NCBI GenBank assembly: GCA_009840695.1
Contig: VXNG01000067.1
Location: 1-13,621, forward strand
Direction: 5' to 3'
Length of the DNA stretch: 13,621 nucleotides
From: Acidimicrobiaceae bacterium
Lineage (GTDB): Bacteria > Actinomycetota > Acidimicrobiia > Acidimicrobiales > Aldehydirespiratoraceae
Made by a program: the position numbers and the translations under genes. Under the pieces are notes generated by a model. That model saw only the letters and a list, made by a program, of their open reading frames with translations, did not search any database and was not told the DNA's origin. Of the stretch, positions 1 through 7,086 are shown piece after piece (within the stretch, counting starts at the first letter, position 1; every line of letters starts with the position of its first letter).

Positions 1-370
1 TGAGAGCGTCCCGCTCGACGATCTCCAGCCCGTCCACCCCGGCCAGCCGTTCCGCTCCGGAGGGGTCGACCACGGCCAACGCCGGCGCGGCCCGGTCGGC
101 CAGCCGGCGCAGCTCGTCGTCGGCGAGCCGGTAGTTGATCGGCACGTAGGGAACGCCCGCCCATGCCGCCCCGAACAGGGAGACGGGCAGCACCGTGCCG
201 GGCTCGTCACACAGCACCAGATGCTCCGCCTTGGATGCCCGCAGACGTCCGGCGAGGCCGGCCGCGTCGCCTACCAGACGGTCGCCGGTAATGCCTCCGT
301 CGAGCGCACCCACCGCCACCCGGTCGCCGATGGCGGTGGCTGCCATCTCCAGCAGCATCATCACGTTCAT
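1..370 (-). CDS. AMP-dependent acyl-CoA synthetase/ligase, N-terminal part (cut by window edge)
   Basis: The first 123 residues of an adenylate-forming enzyme, running off the left edge. It begins MNVMMLLEMAATAIGDRVAV, and around residues 75-95 has the segment FGAAWAGVPYVPINYRL followed by DDELRRL. In this family that segment opens the N-terminal domain, where the substrate pocket starts to form. Known family members activate a carboxylic acid with ATP and join it to CoA; the ATP-binding loop and the acid-specificity residues lie beyond the window. The ATG at 370 is the only good start and lies 26 bases after the stop of the small upstream gene, so the two are probably co-transcribed. No strong Shine-Dalgarno is seen. 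It could be a fatty-acid, aromatic-acid or short-chain ligase. The family call is fairly safe; the substrate is unknown. Confidence 0.8.
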   Translation of the reverse strand, partial: MNVMMLLEMAATAIGDRVAVGALDGGITGDRLVGDAAGLAGRLRASKAEHLVLCDEPGTVLPVSLFGAAWAGVPYVPINYRLADDELRRLADRAAPALAVVDPSGAERLAGVDGLEIVERDAL

Positions 371-396
371 GGGACGACGGTGAGCGGCGCGGCCGC

Positions 397-702
397 TCAG
401 TCCGAGGCGGGCAGCGGCTTCGTCACCTTGACCGCCAGCGGCGAATCGCCGAGGGCGAGCGAACCAGGGCCGGCCTTGGTGCAGAGCACCTCCACCGTCT
501 CGTCGGGGTCGCCGTAGCGCTTGCCGAGGAGCGTTCCGCCCGACGCGTCGGCGCTGGGCTCTCCGGATCGCTCAGCTGATCCGGCCGCCACCATCGGCGC
601 TCCGCCGCAGGTCAGCTCGGCCGGCCCGGTGCCCTTCACCACGATCACCTCGGTGGCGCACACCGTGCTCTGGAATCGGGCCCCTGGCCGCAGTTCCACC
701 AT
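397..702 (-). CDS. Small conserved protein with three cysteines, paired with acyl-CoA synthetase
   Basis: A 101-residue soluble protein with no signal peptide or membrane segment. Cysteines are at C15 (STVCATEVIVVKG), C32 (LTCGGAPM) and C74 (VEVLCTKAGPGSL), and it ends KPLPASD. From memory it resembles short uncharacterised actinobacterial proteins encoded beside acyl-CoA synthetases, which share the CxTEVxVV, CGGxPM, GKRYxDP and LCTKxGxGSL segments. I cannot confirm this by search. The conserved CGG and LCTK patches suggest a small beta-rich fold that might bind a metal or a partner, but no function is known to me. The ATG at 702 has AGGA seven bases upstream. It lies 35 bases after the permease stop and 26 before the ligase start, so it is most likely part of the operon. 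It may assist the ligase. Confidence 0.75.
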   Translation of the reverse strand: MVELRPGARFQSTVCATEVIVVKGTGPAELTCGGAPMVAAGSAERSGEPSADASGGTLLGKRYGDPDETVEVLCTKAGPGSLALGDSPLAVKVTKPLPASD

Positions 703-737
703 GCAGCCATCCTACGCCGGAGTTGACTACCCCCGGG

Positions 738-1745
738 TCAGCCAGCGGGGTGGCTACTAGGGCGGAGTCCCATCCCGCGCTCGGTTCGCCATCGACGCCA
801 GCGGGCCCTCAGCTCGGGCCGGCCGATCAGCAACTCGAGCACGACAGCCACTATCAATACGATCCCTGTGGCCAGGGTCAGGATGTAGAAGGGTGCCCCT
901 CCGAGGCTCAACCCGCTGTTGATGAAACGCAGGGTCAGCGCACCGACGGCGATTCCGAACACCGAGCCCCTGCCGCCCAGCAGGCTGACCCCGCCGATCA
1001 GCGCCGCGGTGGCGGCCGGGAGCAGCAGAGTCTCGAAGGCCGCGGGCCCTGCGCTGCCGGATTTGATCGATGTGAGCGCCCCGGTCAGGGCAGCCATCGC
1101 TCCCGACAGGGCAAAGGCCAGCACCAGGGGACGCACCAGCGGCACGCCGGCCGCGGCGGCCTCCTGGCGTCCGCCGCCGACGGCGTAGATTTCCCGTCCG
1201 AAACGGGTGTTGACCAGCAGCAGGGCCACTGCCACGAAACAGCCCAGCGTGACCAGGCTGAACGGCGAGAAGATCCAGATCTGCCGGCGCACCGACTGGG
1301 CGATACTCAGGTCGCTCATGACCACGGTGTTCTCACCCGAGATCATGAAGGCCAGGCCGCGGAGTCCGATCAACGTTCCCAGCGTGAAGACCAACGACTG
1401 GATCCTCAGCCGGTAAATCAGGTACCCCTGGAGGCCTCCGTAGGCGGTGCCGATCACGATCGCGACGATCACCGTCGGGATCAGTCCGATCTCGTCGACC
1501 AGCGACACTGCGATGATGCCCGACACAGCCGCGGCCGATCCCACGGACAGGTCGAGCTCCCCGGCAATGATCGTCACGCCGACCGCTAGCGCGGCCAGGC
1601 CGAGGAAGGCGAAGCCTTCGAAAATCGTGAACACGTTGTTGGTTGTGAAGAACCGGTCGTCGCGCCAGGAGAAGACCAGGAAGACCGCGACGAAGAGGCC
1701 GAGACGGGCCCATGCCGTGGGGTCCACCCGTTGGATCGCCCTCAT
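738..1745 (-). CDS. Sugar-type ABC transporter permease (RbsC/BPD_transp_2 family), second permease
   Basis: A 335-residue inner-membrane protein with about eight to ten hydrophobic segments. It carries the classical signature of ribose/galactose/xylose-type permeases, AGELDLSVGS, at residues 61-70 after a hydrophobic helix, and a later NTRFGREIYAVGG segment that contacts the ATPase in this family. Length is normal (about 320-350). It should form half of the translocation channel with the product of 1742-2719, powered by the ATPase at 2716-4221 and fed by the lipoprotein at 4932-6044. The ATG at 1745 overlaps the previous stop by four bases (ATGA), which implies translational coupling and nearly equal expression of the two permeases. 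The same frame stays open far upstream, but the RbsC-like sequence begins at this ATG. The substrate is unknown; a sugar, polyol or similar small hydroxylated compound is likely. Confidence 0.92.
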   Translation of the reverse strand: MRAIQRVDPTAWARLGLFVAVFLVFSWRDDRFFTTNNVFTIFEGFAFLGLAALAVGVTIIAGELDLSVGSAAAVSGIIAVSLVDEIGLIPTVIVAIVIGTAYGGLQGYLIYRLRIQSLVFTLGTLIGLRGLAFMISGENTVVMSDLSIAQSVRRQIWIFSPFSLVTLGCFVAVALLLVNTRFGREIYAVGGGRQEAAAAGVPLVRPLVLAFALSGAMAALTGALTSIKSGSAGPAAFETLLLPAATAALIGGVSLLGGRGSVFGIAVGALTLRFINSGLSLGGAPFYILTLATGIVLIVAVVLELLIGRPELRARWRRWRTERGMGLRPSSHPAG

Positions 1746-2719
1746 GTCAGCTGCCTCCGGTTGCGGAGCACCGTGAAGGCACTGACGCTGACCAGGATGG
1801 CCAGGCCGACGAACAGGATCCGAACCCCGAAGCTGAAGCCCCGTAGAACCATGAGGTTCTGGAGACCCGCAATGAACACCGCGCCGACTGCGGTCCTCAG
1901 AGCCGAGCCCTCCCCGCCCTGAATGGCAGCCCCGCCCACGAGGATCGCGGCGATGGAGTCGATGTCGGCACCGTCGAACTGGTCGAGTCGTCCCTGACCG
2001 AACTGGGCGGCGGTGAATATCCCGGCCAGGGCGGCACCAAGCGACGACACCGTGAATACGTAGACGGTGATCTTGCCGGGGCGCAGCCCCGAGGCGGCCG
2101 CGGCCAGCCGGTTGGCACCCACCAGGGTCAGTTCGCGGCCGAACCGGGTTCGAGCCAGGACTGTTGCGGCGATCACCGTGATGAGCACGAAGGCCCACGT
2201 CTGGGTAGGGACTCCCAGAGGCCGGGAGGTGCCGATCCAGTCGGCCGCGTCGGTTCCGGTTCGTACCGTCTTGTTGTCGGTAAGCCAGGCGCCCATCCCG
2301 AACAGGACGGCGCCCACGGCCAGCGTCACCACGATCGGGTTCCCGCCCAGCGCCACCGCGCCGCCCTGAACGGCACCCGCCGTCGCCGCGATCAGGAAGG
2401 TGACGAGAACCGCGGCCCACACCGGCCATCCCCAGCTCATGAAGGCGGCGAAACCAATGGCGGCCATGGCCGCGGTCTGTGACACCGACAGCGAGAAGAA
2501 GCTGCCGGCCATGGTGATGCCGGTCATGGTTACCGCGATGATCCCGATGAGGGCGGCCGAGCGCACGATGCTCTGGACGTTGCGGTACGTGACGAACTCC
2601 GGGGTGGAGATCCATCCCACGATGACCAGTCCGATTACCGCCCCCACCACGGCCAGCGGCACAGATGCCTGGCGCCAGGACCAGGCTGGTCTGGCCGCGC
2701 TGGTGTCGGCGTTGCTCAT
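1742..2719 (-). CDS. Sugar-type ABC transporter permease, first permease (diverged signature)
   Basis: A 325-residue polytopic membrane protein of the same family as its downstream neighbour. It has a hydrophilic N-terminus (about residues 1-18), then repeated hydrophobic helices and the segment ARTRFGRELTLVGANRLAA near residues 190-210, which matches the ATPase-contact region of RbsC-like permeases. The usual G[GE]xDLSVGS signature is replaced by AGSFFSLSVS at residues 71-80, so the acidic residue of the motif is missing here while the partner permease keeps it. This suggests an asymmetric heterodimeric channel. The gene starts at ATG 2719, overlapping the ATPase stop by four bases (ATGA), and ends overlapping the next start in the same way. 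The three genes therefore form a tightly coupled ATPase-permease-permease block. The family call is secure; the substrate is unknown. Confidence 0.9.
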   Translation of the reverse strand: MSNADTSAARPAWSWRQASVPLAVVGAVIGLVIVGWISTPEFVTYRNVQSIVRSAALIGIIAVTMTGITMAGSFFSLSVSQTAAMAAIGFAAFMSWGWPVWAAVLVTFLIAATAGAVQGGAVALGGNPIVVTLAVGAVLFGMGAWLTDNKTVRTGTDAADWIGTSRPLGVPTQTWAFVLITVIAATVLARTRFGRELTLVGANRLAAAASGLRPGKITVYVFTVSSLGAALAGIFTAAQFGQGRLDQFDGADIDSIAAILVGGAAIQGGEGSALRTAVGAVFIAGLQNLMVLRGFSFGVRILFVGLAILVSVSAFTVLRNRRQLT

Positions 2720-4221
2720 TGGCTTGCCTCCTGGGGATGGGTAATCTCCCTGGTGAGGAGGCGAGAGTCGGTGTCGCTGCGACGGCGGACGCTGACCTGT
2801 GTTCCCTTGAAGTAGGCGACGACCGTGTCGGCGAGGCCGAGGATCTCCTGGCTGTCGGAGGTGGCGATGACGATGGCCGTGCCCTGCTCCGCGATGGTGC
2901 GGAGGTGCCGGTAGATCTCCGCCCTGGCTCCCACGTCGACGCCTCGGGTGGGTTCATCTATCAGCAGCACGTCGAGCGGGTGGCCTGTCCACTTGCCGAC
3001 CGCGATCTTCTGCTGGTTGCCGCCGCTCAGCGCGCCCGCCACTGATCCCAGGCGGAGCCGGTCGATGGTGAAGGTCTCGGCGATGCGGTCGCTCATCGAC
3101 CGCTCGGCCCGCGGCCTGAGCCAGCCGGCTGTCGTCACATGGTCGAGGCTCGGAGAGGTCAGATTCTCGACCACGCTGCGCTGCAGGAACAGGCCGTCGC
3201 GCTTGCGGTCCGACGAGCTGTATCCGATTCCGCAGCGGATGGCCGCCGACGGCGAGGTGGGCGGAACCGTGCTTCCGGACACCGTCACCGTGCCCGATAC
3301 CCGGGGCTGGTGGCCGGCCACTGCCCTCAGGACGTCGCTGGCGCCGCTCCCGAGCTGGCCGGCCAGCCCCACGATCTCTCCCTTGCGAACCTCGAGGTTG
3401 ACAGGCTCGGCCACATTGTCCGTCATCAGGTTCTGGATGTGGAGGACGATCGCTCCGGGGGCGGTGGCCCGCTCGGGGAACAGGCCCTCCAGCGTTCCTC
3501 CCAGCATCATGGAAATGAGCTGGTCGAGAGTGAGGTCGCTGGTCGCGGTCGGAGCGCTGGATCTGCCGTCGCGGAACACCGTGACCCGATCGGCGAGGTC
3601 GAAGACCTCGTCGAGACGGTGGGTCACGTAGATGATCGATCGGCGCTGCTCCCGCAGGGAGCGGACCACCGTCTTGACTCTCTGTATCTCCCGGTCTGCG
3701 AGCGCGGCCGTCGGCTCGTCGAATATCACCACCCGAGCGTCACGGGCCAGTAAGCGGGCGACCTCGATCAGCTGCCGTTCCGCCACCGAGAGATGCTCGA
3801 CCGGGGCGCGGGGATCCAGTTCTGAAAGGCCGACCTGCTCCAGATACGGCGTCGCGGCCCGGGCCAGAGCCCGCGGTCGGGTTCTCCATCCCCGTCTCGT
3901 GTCACCCAGGAAGACGTTGTCCGCGATCGAGAGGCTGGGAACCAGCGAGAGTTCCTGCTGGACGACCGCTATGCCGGCGTGCTCCGACTGGGTGGAGCCG
4001 CCGAAATGGACGTCCTTGCCTCCCAGACGGATCCTGCCCTCATCCGGCGGGTACATGCCGGCCAGGATCTTGACCAGGGTGCTCTTGCCGGCGCCGTTCT
4101 CTCCGACGAGGGCCATCACCTCGCCGTGGCCGACCTCGAAGTCAGCCCGGTCCAGGGCCCGGATCGAACCGAACGTCTTGGAGAGCGCGTCGACTCGCAG
4201 GTATGGCTCGGAGGGGTTCAT
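2716..4221 (-). CDS. Sugar ABC transporter ATP-binding protein, duplicated NBD (RbsA/MglA/XylG type)
   Basis: A 501-residue cytoplasmic ATPase made of two fused nucleotide-binding domains. The first has Walker A GENGAGKS (40-47), Q-loop QQE (88-90), signature LSVAERQ (144-150), Walker B VVIFDEP (164-170) and H-loop H201. The second has a degenerate Walker A GQLGSGAS (288-295), an SSDRKRDGLF segment (335-345), signature LSGGNQQK (398-405) and Walker B LLIDEP (419-424). A degenerate second P-loop is normal for this family. It would energise import through the two downstream permeases. I prefer ATG 4221 because GGAG lies five bases upstream and the protein then begins MNPSEPYLRV. A GTG at 4239 in frame would add six residues and has a poorer ribosome site. 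It lies 90 bases after the VOC gene and overlaps the next permease by four bases. Confidence 0.95.
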   Translation of the reverse strand: MNPSEPYLRVDALSKTFGSIRALDRADFEVGHGEVMALVGENGAGKSTLVKILAGMYPPDEGRIRLGGKDVHFGGSTQSEHAGIAVVQQELSLVPSLSIADNVFLGDTRRGWRTRPRALARAATPYLEQVGLSELDPRAPVEHLSVAERQLIEVARLLARDARVVIFDEPTAALADREIQRVKTVVRSLREQRRSIIYVTHRLDEVFDLADRVTVFRDGRSSAPTATSDLTLDQLISMMLGGTLEGLFPERATAPGAIVLHIQNLMTDNVAEPVNLEVRKGEIVGLAGQLGSGASDVLRAVAGHQPRVSGTVTVSGSTVPPTSPSAAIRCGIGYSSSDRKRDGLFLQRSVVENLTSPSLDHVTTAGWLRPRAERSMSDRIAETFTIDRLRLGSVAGALSGGNQQKIAVGKWTGHPLDVLLIDEPTRGVDVGARAEIYRHLRTIAEQGTAIVIATSDSQEILGLADTVVAYFKGTQVSVRRRSDTDSRLLTREITHPQEASQ

Positions 4222-4311
4222 GGCGTCTCCGCTGCTCACGCCGGACCCTGCCTCATGTCTGGACTGCTGGTGGACTCCGGAAGGGGAGTGTCGGCTGAGC
4301 GAGATCCGTGC

Positions 4312-4782
4312 TCAGTCCTGCCACGACTTCCCGGCGATCCAAGCCTCCATCCCTTCCTTGCGGGACTTCTCGATGAACTCAAGGCGAGCCCCGTACATGT
4401 CGTGGGGCGCGGTGTAGGTGGCCAGAATCCGGTCCTCGGGCGTGTACTGGGTGGCTTCCTTGCCGATGCCCAATTCCCTCAGACGCTCCACCAGCGCCTC
4501 GGGATCCTCCTCCCAAAGGCCGATGTGGTGGAGACCCTCCTGGGCGCGGCCGTAGATGCCGTCGTTGTCCTGCGATTCGAGCAGTTCGAGGTACGGGGGT
4601 CCCTCGACCGACCAGGTGATCCGCAGGTCGAGCGCCTCCACGATCTCGCCCTGCTCGAAGCGGTCGACGTGAGCGATCTCGGGGTCCTTGAACGTCAGCC
4701 CGAGCACGTCGGAGAAGCGAGCCATGGCCTCTTCGATGTCCTCGACGAGGATGCCCACATGGCATAGGTCGCTGGCTGTCAT
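4312..4782 (-). CDS. VOC superfamily (glyoxalase-fold) metalloprotein
   Basis: A 156-residue protein with two beta-alpha-beta-beta-beta modules. The first begins with HVGILVEDIEEAMARF (H8) and contains YLELLE (E66). The second begins HHIGLW (H85/H86) and ends with ARLEFIE (E135). Those His-Glu-His-Glu positions are where VOC enzymes such as methylmalonyl-CoA epimerase and glyoxalase I bind a divalent metal, so a catalytic metal site is likely. The family includes epimerases, isomerases, lyases and dioxygenases, and the sequence does not decide between them. The ATG at 4782 has AAAGGA eight bases upstream. The gene sits between the binding-protein gene and the rest of the transporter, an unusual insertion suggesting that it acts on the imported compound or an early product, for instance as an isomerase. 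That role is inference. Confidence 0.82.
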   Translation of the reverse strand: MTASDLCHVGILVEDIEEAMARFSDVLGLTFKDPEIAHVDRFEQGEIVEALDLRITWSVEGPPYLELLESQDNDGIYGRAQEGLHHIGLWEEDPEALVERLRELGIGKEATQYTPEDRILATYTAPHDMYGARLEFIEKSRKEGMEAWIAGKSWQD

Positions 4783-4804
4783 GTTCGCGATCCTTTCGTG
4801 GATT

Positions 4805-4825
4805 GCATCACTCGCGGTGGGATGC
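4805..4825. repeat. Short inverted repeat upstream of VOC gene
   Basis: GCATC (4805-4809) and GATGC (4821-4825) flank 11 bases, 23-43 bases upstream of the VOC start. It could be a weak RNA hairpin near the ribosome site or an operator half-site pair, or chance. Apart from this and the hairpin at 4858-4887, the 149-base gap shows nothing I can name. Confidence 0.2.
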
Positions 4826-4857
4826 GGCTGGGGCCTCCCGGTAGGGCGGACCGAGAC

Positions 4858-4887
4858 AGCAGGCCAGCCCTTGCGGGCCGGCCTGCT
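4858..4887 (-). terminator. Strong GC hairpin between binding-protein gene and rest of transporter (terminator/attenuator)
   Basis: Arms of 13 bases (4858-4870 and 4875-4887) pair at 12 of 13 positions around a TTGC loop. It begins about 45 bases after the stop of the binding-protein gene and lies ahead of the VOC gene. There is no T-run on the minus-strand side, so it is either a T-less actinobacterial terminator or, more likely given the genes beyond it, a partial terminator or mRNA stabiliser. Such stem-loops after binding-protein genes are known to let the binding protein be made in excess over permeases and ATPase. The structure is plainly visible; the role is inference. Confidence 0.6.
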
Positions 4888-4931
4888 GTTCGGTCATTGA
4901 AGTCAGTTGATGCGGACTGGTCGTTGACCGA

Positions 4932-6044
4932 TCAGTACACGCAGAGGTCCGCGACCCCGAATCCCTCCACTGTCACCGACTCGATCTCGTTCGTGTCGGT
5001 GTAGGCCGGGCTGCGCACCGGCGGGTTGGGGATGAAGTTGTTGAAGCTGGCCAGAGAGCCGCTGGTCAGGTATTCGTCCAGCGTGTTGATGCTGAAGACT
5101 CCCTCAAGCCGCGCGGCCTGCAGTCCAGTGGCGAACTCCTTGCCGTTCTCGAGGAACTCGAGGTTGCCGTGGCAGGTGCCCCCGACGACCATGATGTCCT
5201 CGCCCGGCGCGTAGCCCTCTTCCTCGAGGGCGTGGATCACGCCTTCGGCCAGCGCCGAGTTGTGGGCGTACACGAGATCGATCCCGTCGCCGCGATGAGC
5301 GGCCACGAGCTGCTTGGCGGCGTCGTAGCCCTCTGCCGGTCCGAAGCCGGCCTCGACCTCGCCGAGCACGCTGATGCCGGCGGCCTCGAGGATCGGCCTG
5401 GCTGCGGCGCTGCGGTCGATTCCGGCCTGGTACCCGGCCACGAACCCGATGATGATGGCGTTGCCGCCGTCGCTGTGGAGTTCCGCTCCGGCTGCCGCCA
5501 TGGCATCACGGGCCTCGACCAAAAGGTCGGCCGCTACTTCGCCGTTGAGGATGTCGTTGACCCCGGCGTAGCCGACTACGTACTGCTCGGATCCCGGGAA
5601 GGGGAGCTGGTTGGTCTGGATCACGGGTACCCCGGTGTCGGCCAGGGCCTGCAACGAGGCCACGCCGGCTTCGTTGTCCGACGGCCACCATGCGTAGGCC
5701 ACCACACCCTCAGCGGCGCCGAGCTGCTGCTGGACCTGAGTGTCCTGCTCGGCCTGGTCGAAGTTGTTCTCGATGATGATCAACTCATAGCCGTGCTCGG
5801 CGGCGGCATCCTCGGCGCCCCGACCCCACTCCGCAATGTAGGTGTTGGTCGTAGTGGGAATGAAGGCGACGATGGTGTTGCCCATCTCCTCCTCGGCCTC
5901 CGTTGTGGTCGGTGCCGCGGTCGTGGTCGGCGCCGCCGTTGTGGCCGGAGCGGCCTCCGGCTCATCGTCGTCGCCGCAAGCGGCGGCTACCAGCGCGAAC
6001 ACAGTCAGCACCGCTCCCAACACAGGTACGAACCGTCGTCTCAT
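4932..6044 (-). CDS. Sugar-type ABC transporter substrate-binding lipoprotein (Peripla_BP_4/RbsB-like)
   Basis: A 370-residue exported lipoprotein. An Arg-rich start (RRR, 2-4) and hydrophobic core lead to a lipobox ending AAAC, with C23 the lipidated cysteine. An acidic patch (GDDDEPE) and a Thr/Ala/Pro-rich spacer (about 31-53, TTAAPTTTAAPTTT) follow. The ligand-binding domain starts near residue 57 with NTIVAFIPTTTNTY and shows family landmarks such as the hinge-strand segments VVAYAWWPSD, GVPVIQTNQ and DLVYAHNSALAEGVIHALEE. Length is normal for the family. It would capture the substrate outside the membrane and deliver it to the permeases. The ATG at 6044 has an excellent Shine-Dalgarno AAGGGGG (6052-6058), seven bases upstream, which fits high expression. 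A 101-base leader with an inverted repeat precedes it and a hairpin follows it. The ligand cannot be predicted from sequence. Confidence 0.93.
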   Translation of the reverse strand: MRRRFVPVLGAVLTVFALVAAACGDDDEPEAAPATTAAPTTTAAPTTTEAEEEMGNTIVAFIPTTTNTYIAEWGRGAEDAAAEHGYELIIIENNFDQAEQDTQVQQQLGAAEGVVAYAWWPSDNEAGVASLQALADTGVPVIQTNQLPFPGSEQYVVGYAGVNDILNGEVAADLLVEARDAMAAAGAELHSDGGNAIIIGFVAGYQAGIDRSAAARPILEAAGISVLGEVEAGFGPAEGYDAAKQLVAAHRGDGIDLVYAHNSALAEGVIHALEEEGYAPGEDIMVVGGTCHGNLEFLENGKEFATGLQAARLEGVFSINTLDEYLTSGSLASFNNFIPNPPVRSPAYTDTNEIESVTVEGFGVADLCVY

Positions 6045-6122
6045 GGATAAACCCCCTTGAATAGAGACGTCCAGGAAGAACTTGCACCCCCATGGACCGA
6101 TGGCGACGCTACTTCGACGGAT

Positions 6123-6141
6123 CTGAGCATTACAAACTCAG
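6123..6141 (-). promoter_or_regulatory. Inverted repeat with TTGTAAT core upstream of binding-protein gene (possible operator/promoter)
   Basis: CTGAG and CTCAG (6123-6127 and 6137-6141) flank nine bases. Read on the minus strand the spacer contains TTGTAAT, whose TGTAAT matches the -10 consensus at five of six positions; I see no clear -35. It lies about 80-97 bases upstream of the binding-protein ATG and partly in the 101-base gap after the dehydrogenase stop. The same TTGTAAT heptamer sits in an inverted repeat upstream of the first gene of the cluster (12341-12363). This suggests a second, co-regulated start within the cluster. Confidence 0.4.
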
Positions 6142-6145
6142 GAGG

Positions 6146-7048
6146 TCAGGCCCGTTTCGGCCTCTGGGAGCGCTCGGATCGCAGGTGCTCGGCCACCGCC
6201 GACATGTCGTGGTCACCGAAGCCGGCCTCGATGGCTTCTGCGATGACCGTCCGGTTGAGTTCGCCCTGGGGCAGCGCGGCGTCCACGCTTGCCGCGAGGT
6301 CCAGGGCCAGATTCAGGTCCTTCCGGGCCAGGACCATCCGGAACGCGACAGGAACTTCACCGGGCTTCAGGAAGGCCTCCCGGCGGTAGTGCACGAACGG
6401 AGCCGCGATGGCGCTGTTGGCGAAGACCTCGTAGGCGCGGTCCCGCTCGATCCCGGCCGCCTCGGCCAGGACCAGGGCCTCCGAGACCGCTTGGCCGAGC
6501 CCGTAGACGATCGAGTTGACGGCCAGCTTGATTGTGGCGCCCGAGCCCACCGGTCCCATGTGGTAGATCCGCGCGCTCATGGCCTCCAGCACGGGACGGG
6601 CCACGTCGAGGGCGCGGGTCTCCCCCCCGGCCATGACTGTGAGGGTTCCCGCCTCGGCGAGCGCCACGCTTCCCGACACGGGAGCGTCGATGAAGCTGCA
6701 CCCCGCGCCGGCTACTGCGGCGGCCAGTTCTGCGGCCTGGCCTGGGCTGATCGTGCTCATGTCCACGCAGACGGTCCCGGCTCGAAGCGACCGCGCCATC
6801 GCGCCCGAGCCCGTGTAGAGATCCAGCAGCACGTCGCCGTCGGCCACCATGGTGATCACGATGTCGGCCTCGGCGGCGAGGGTCGCCACCGAAGCCGCCA
6901 CCCGGGCTCCGCTGCGGTCGGCCACAGCCTGCGACTTGGATGTGGTGCGGTTCCAGACGACCAGCGGGAATCCCGCCGCCGCGATGTTGGCCGCCATGGG
7001 AAGTCCCATGCTTCCCAACCCGACGAAACCGACCCTGGTCTCGTTCAC
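6146..7048 (-). CDS. NAD(P)-dependent beta-hydroxyacid dehydrogenase (3-hydroxyisobutyrate/tartronate-semialdehyde type)
   Basis: A 300-residue cytoplasmic dehydrogenase of the HIBADH/GarR family. The N-terminal Rossmann motif GFVGLGSMG is at 7-15. VVWNRT after the second strand (30-35) hints at NADP preference. VDMST (95-99), the substrate loop DAPVSGS (121-127) and the catalytic lysine in SGATIKLAVN (K174, with N178) are all present, followed by the C-terminal RKDLNLAL (242-249). Length is typical. Members interconvert beta-hydroxyacids and semialdehydes such as 3-hydroxyisobutyrate, glycerate/tartronate semialdehyde or sulfolactaldehyde; the sequence does not decide which. The GTG start at 7048 has a GGGGGA ribosome site. 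It lies 38 bases after the E1 beta stop and 101 bases before the binding protein, so it is probably the last enzyme of the upstream transcription unit. Confidence 0.88.
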   Translation of the reverse strand: MNETRVGFVGLGSMGLPMAANIAAAGFPLVVWNRTTSKSQAVADRSGARVAASVATLAAEADIVITMVADGDVLLDLYTGSGAMARSLRAGTVCVDMSTISPGQAAELAAAVAGAGCSFIDAPVSGSVALAEAGTLTVMAGGETRALDVARPVLEAMSARIYHMGPVGSGATIKLAVNSIVYGLGQAVSEALVLAEAAGIERDRAYEVFANSAIAAPFVHYRREAFLKPGEVPVAFRMVLARKDLNLALDLAASVDAALPQGELNRTVIAEAIEAGFGDHDMSAVAEHLRSERSQRPKRA

Positions 7049-7086
7049 AGTTTTCCCCCAGTTCCTCGGTTGTCGGCGATTCCTTG

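Noticed and set aside
738..2957. A 739-residue open frame covering both permeases and part of the ATPase
   Set aside because: Only its last 335 codons read as a permease. The upstream part is Arg/Gly/Pro-rich shadow of permease 1 and the ATPase, which are recognisable in their own frames.
2716..4221. Missing Walker A lysine in the second ATPase domain as a sign of inactivity
   Set aside because: A degenerate second P-loop is usual in RbsA/MglA-type ATPases.
5885..5955. Imperfect tandem DNA repeat inside the binding-protein gene
   Set aside because: It encodes the Thr/Ala/Pro-rich spacer after the lipidated cysteine, a common low-complexity linker.
5169..6050. A 293-residue plus-strand open frame over the binding-protein gene
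   Set aside because: Antisense shadow with no recognisable domain; the minus strand has a lipobox and a binding-protein fold.
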